From: Thermoleophilia bacterium
GTDB lineage: Bacteria > Actinomycetota > Thermoleophilia > Miltoncostaeales > Miltoncostaeaceae
Assembly (NCBI GenBank): GCA_017882555.1
Contig: JADGPH010000149.1
Location: forward strand, 1-7,455
Direction of reading: 5' to 3'
Length of the DNA stretch: 7,455 bases
Shown: positions 6,887 to 7,455 of the stretch, one piece after another
Position numbering within the stretch: the stretch's first letter is position 1
Layout of the letters: each line of letters begins with the position of its first letter
Program-made: the position numbers and the translations under genes
The notes under the pieces: generated by a model
What the model saw: only the letters and a program-made list of their open reading frames with translations
Databases searched by the model: none
Told to the model about the DNA's origin: nothing

Positions 6887-6980
6887 CGTGGAGAGCCCCT
6901 GGCGCCCCGGTAATGGGCACGACTCCACGACATGCAGGTCCCGTGGAGAACCAATATCGCCGCGGGCGTCCTGCCCATTG
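6887..6980. repeat. Cluster of overlapping, mutually exclusive inverted repeats
   Basis: CTCCACG at 6923-6929 is complementary to two identical CGTGGAG copies, one upstream (6887-6893) and one downstream (6942-6948). Pairing with the first also brings GCCC (6895-6898) against GGGC (6915-6918). Pairing with the second is compatible with an outer helix AATGGGCA (6912-6919) to TGCCCATT (6972-6979), plus one T-G pair (6911/6980), and a small hairpin CGCC-GCG-GGCG (6958-6968), giving a three-way junction. The two folds exclude each other. It could be a leader RNA of the gene at 7143, a leader of the minus-strand methyltransferase, a small RNA, protein-binding sites at the DNA level, or coincidence in GC-rich sequence. 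Confidence 0.35.
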
Positions 6981-7133
6981 GGATCTGAATTGGGGTCGCA
7001 CGCCCTGTGGATCGCCGCGGTACCGACCTTGGAGCCATCACGCGGCCGGCCTTGACGTCCACCGTTCCCTACTCGATCCTCTTGCACCAGACTGACCCCC
7101 ACGGCGCAACTCCCCAGGGAGCCGCAGAAAGTC

Positions 7134-7137
7134 GAGG
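7134..7137 (+). promoter_or_regulatory. Ribosome-binding site that fixes the start at 7143
   Basis: GAGG is separated by 5 bases from GTG 7143. It is one of the few clear Shine-Dalgarno sequences in the window and supports a leadered transcript for this gene, unlike mntR and dnaE2. Confidence 0.6.
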
Positions 7138-7142
7138 CCGGA

Positions 7143-7403
7143 GTGCCAACACTGGTTGTCTTTCACGAGGTCGACGACGTCGACCATTGGCTCAAGTCAC
7201 CGCGACGCACAGAGGTCTTCGGACCGATGGGCATCACGGTGCGCACGTTCGTCGATCCCCTGAAGACCAATCGTGTCGGTTTGATCGCCGAAATCCCCGA
7301 CTTGGACGCATTTCATCAGTTCATGCAGTCCGAAACGGCCGCCGAGGCGATGAAATCCGACGGGGTTCGTCCCGAAACGATGGTGGCGCTCGTCGAAGGG
7401 TAG
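7143..7403 (+). CDS. Small hypothetical protein, likely dimeric alpha/beta-barrel (ferredoxin-like) fold
   Basis: This complete 86-residue soluble protein has no signal peptide or membrane segment. The order is strand (PTLVVFHEV, 2-10), helix (DDVDHWLKS, 11-19), strand (ITVRTFVDP, 31-39), strand (RVGLIAEIP, 44-52), helix (LDAFHQFMQ, 54-62, then TAAEAMKSDG, 65-74), and a last strand (ETMVALVEG, 78-86). This beta-alpha-beta-beta-alpha-beta pattern, with a conserved-looking HEV-x-D-x-x-x-W opening, resembles small antibiotic-biosynthesis-monooxygenase-like or cyclase-like dimeric barrels. The assignment is by pattern only, and no catalytic residue can be defined. The GTG start is supported by GAGG 5 bases upstream. 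It appears monocistronic, being preceded by about 500 non-coding bases and closed by a strong hairpin 16 bases after its stop. Confidence 0.75.
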   Translation: MPTLVVFHEVDDVDHWLKSPRRTEVFGPMGITVRTFVDPLKTNRVGLIAEIPDLDAFHQFMQSETAAEAMKSDGVRPETMVALVEG

Positions 7404-7419
7404 CCCGCACGACCCGGGT

Positions 7420-7455
7420 CGGTCTGCTGGCATCAACGAGGCCGCCAGCAGACCG
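7420..7455 (+). terminator. Strong hairpin terminator after the small gene, possibly truncated
   Basis: CGGTCTGCTGGC (7420-7431) and GCCAGCAGACCG (7444-7455) form a perfect 12-bp stem with a 12-base loop, 16 bases after the stop at 7401-7403. The window ends at the last paired base, so a T-tract on the plus strand cannot be seen, and the stem could extend further. On the minus strand no T-tract follows, which makes the plus-strand reading more likely. Confidence 0.75.

Larger units (their letters stand above)
6645..7142. other. 498-base stretch without a credible gene
   Basis: This lies between the divergently transcribed methyltransferase (minus) and small barrel protein (plus). Several frames are open on both strands, but their translations show no family motif, no hydrophobic pattern and biased Arg/Pro/Gly composition, as is usual for non-coding GC-rich DNA. 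It should contain both promoters. An exact TTGACA at 6768-6773 has no matching -10 at 16-18 bases. The only notable structure is the inverted-repeat cluster at 6887-6980. No tRNA, transposase remnant or known riboswitch core was recognised. Confidence 0.5.

Noticed and set aside
6645..7001. Extension of the methyltransferase to a start at 7001
   Set aside because: The added 119 residues show no conserved pattern. The methyltransferase family begins shortly before GERYQAARPDYP, and GTG 6644 has a nearby G-rich ribosome-binding site.
6990..7089. tRNA-like gene ending in CCA near 7089
   Set aside because: No T-arm GTTCRANNC and no cloverleaf pairing could be found on either strand.
6438..7102. 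Open frames on both strands across the non-coding stretch (6438-7055 plus, 6641-7102 minus, 6829-7095 plus)
   Set aside because: The frames overlap one another, two of them also overlap the methyltransferase gene, and none has recognisable motifs, ribosome-binding sites or plausible composition.

Overview
The window is GC-rich DNA (mid-60s % by eye) with frequent GTG starts. It carries a perfect LexA operator of the CGAAC-N4-GTTCG type, a mycobacterial-style dnaE2, and a DtxR-superfamily regulator with an SH3-like tail. Together these point to an actinobacterium, possibly one outside the well-studied genera. No insertion sequence, CRISPR array, tRNA or rRNA is recognisable.

Layout. Bases 1-101 hold the N-terminus of a minus-strand membrane protein that runs off the left edge. 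A roughly 300-base intergenic region follows and ends in a DtxR-like operator (382-397). This lies just upstream of a two-gene manganese operon: mntR (407-1165), a DtxR/MntR-family repressor, and mntH (1162-2487), an Nramp-type Mn(II)/H+ symporter. The two genes overlap by four bases (GTGA). After 76 bases, a 14-bp palindromic SOS box (2550-2563) abuts the ATG of dnaE2/imuC (2564-5839), the error-prone replicative-type polymerase of SOS mutagenesis. dnaE2 converges with a minus-strand class I SAM-dependent methyltransferase (5868-6644). A stretch of about 500 bases without a credible gene follows and contains a cluster of mutually exclusive inverted repeats (6887-6980). Last comes a small dimeric alpha/beta-barrel-like protein (7143-7403), closed by a 12-bp perfect-stem hairpin (7420-7455) at the right edge.

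How the genes work together. mntR and mntH form a sensor-transporter pair: with Mn(II) bound, MntR should repress its own operon through the operator upstream. Its metal site has Asp where DtxR has Met10 and Cys102, which favours Mn over Fe. DnaE2 is a separate, DNA-damage-induced unit. Its usual partners imuA'/imuB are not in the window. Mn import next to a mutagenic, metal-dependent polymerase is suggestive but may be chance. The methyltransferase and the small C-terminal gene have no visible link to either unit. Nothing here amounts to a clearly new system. The least explained element is the structured non-coding stretch around 6887-6980.
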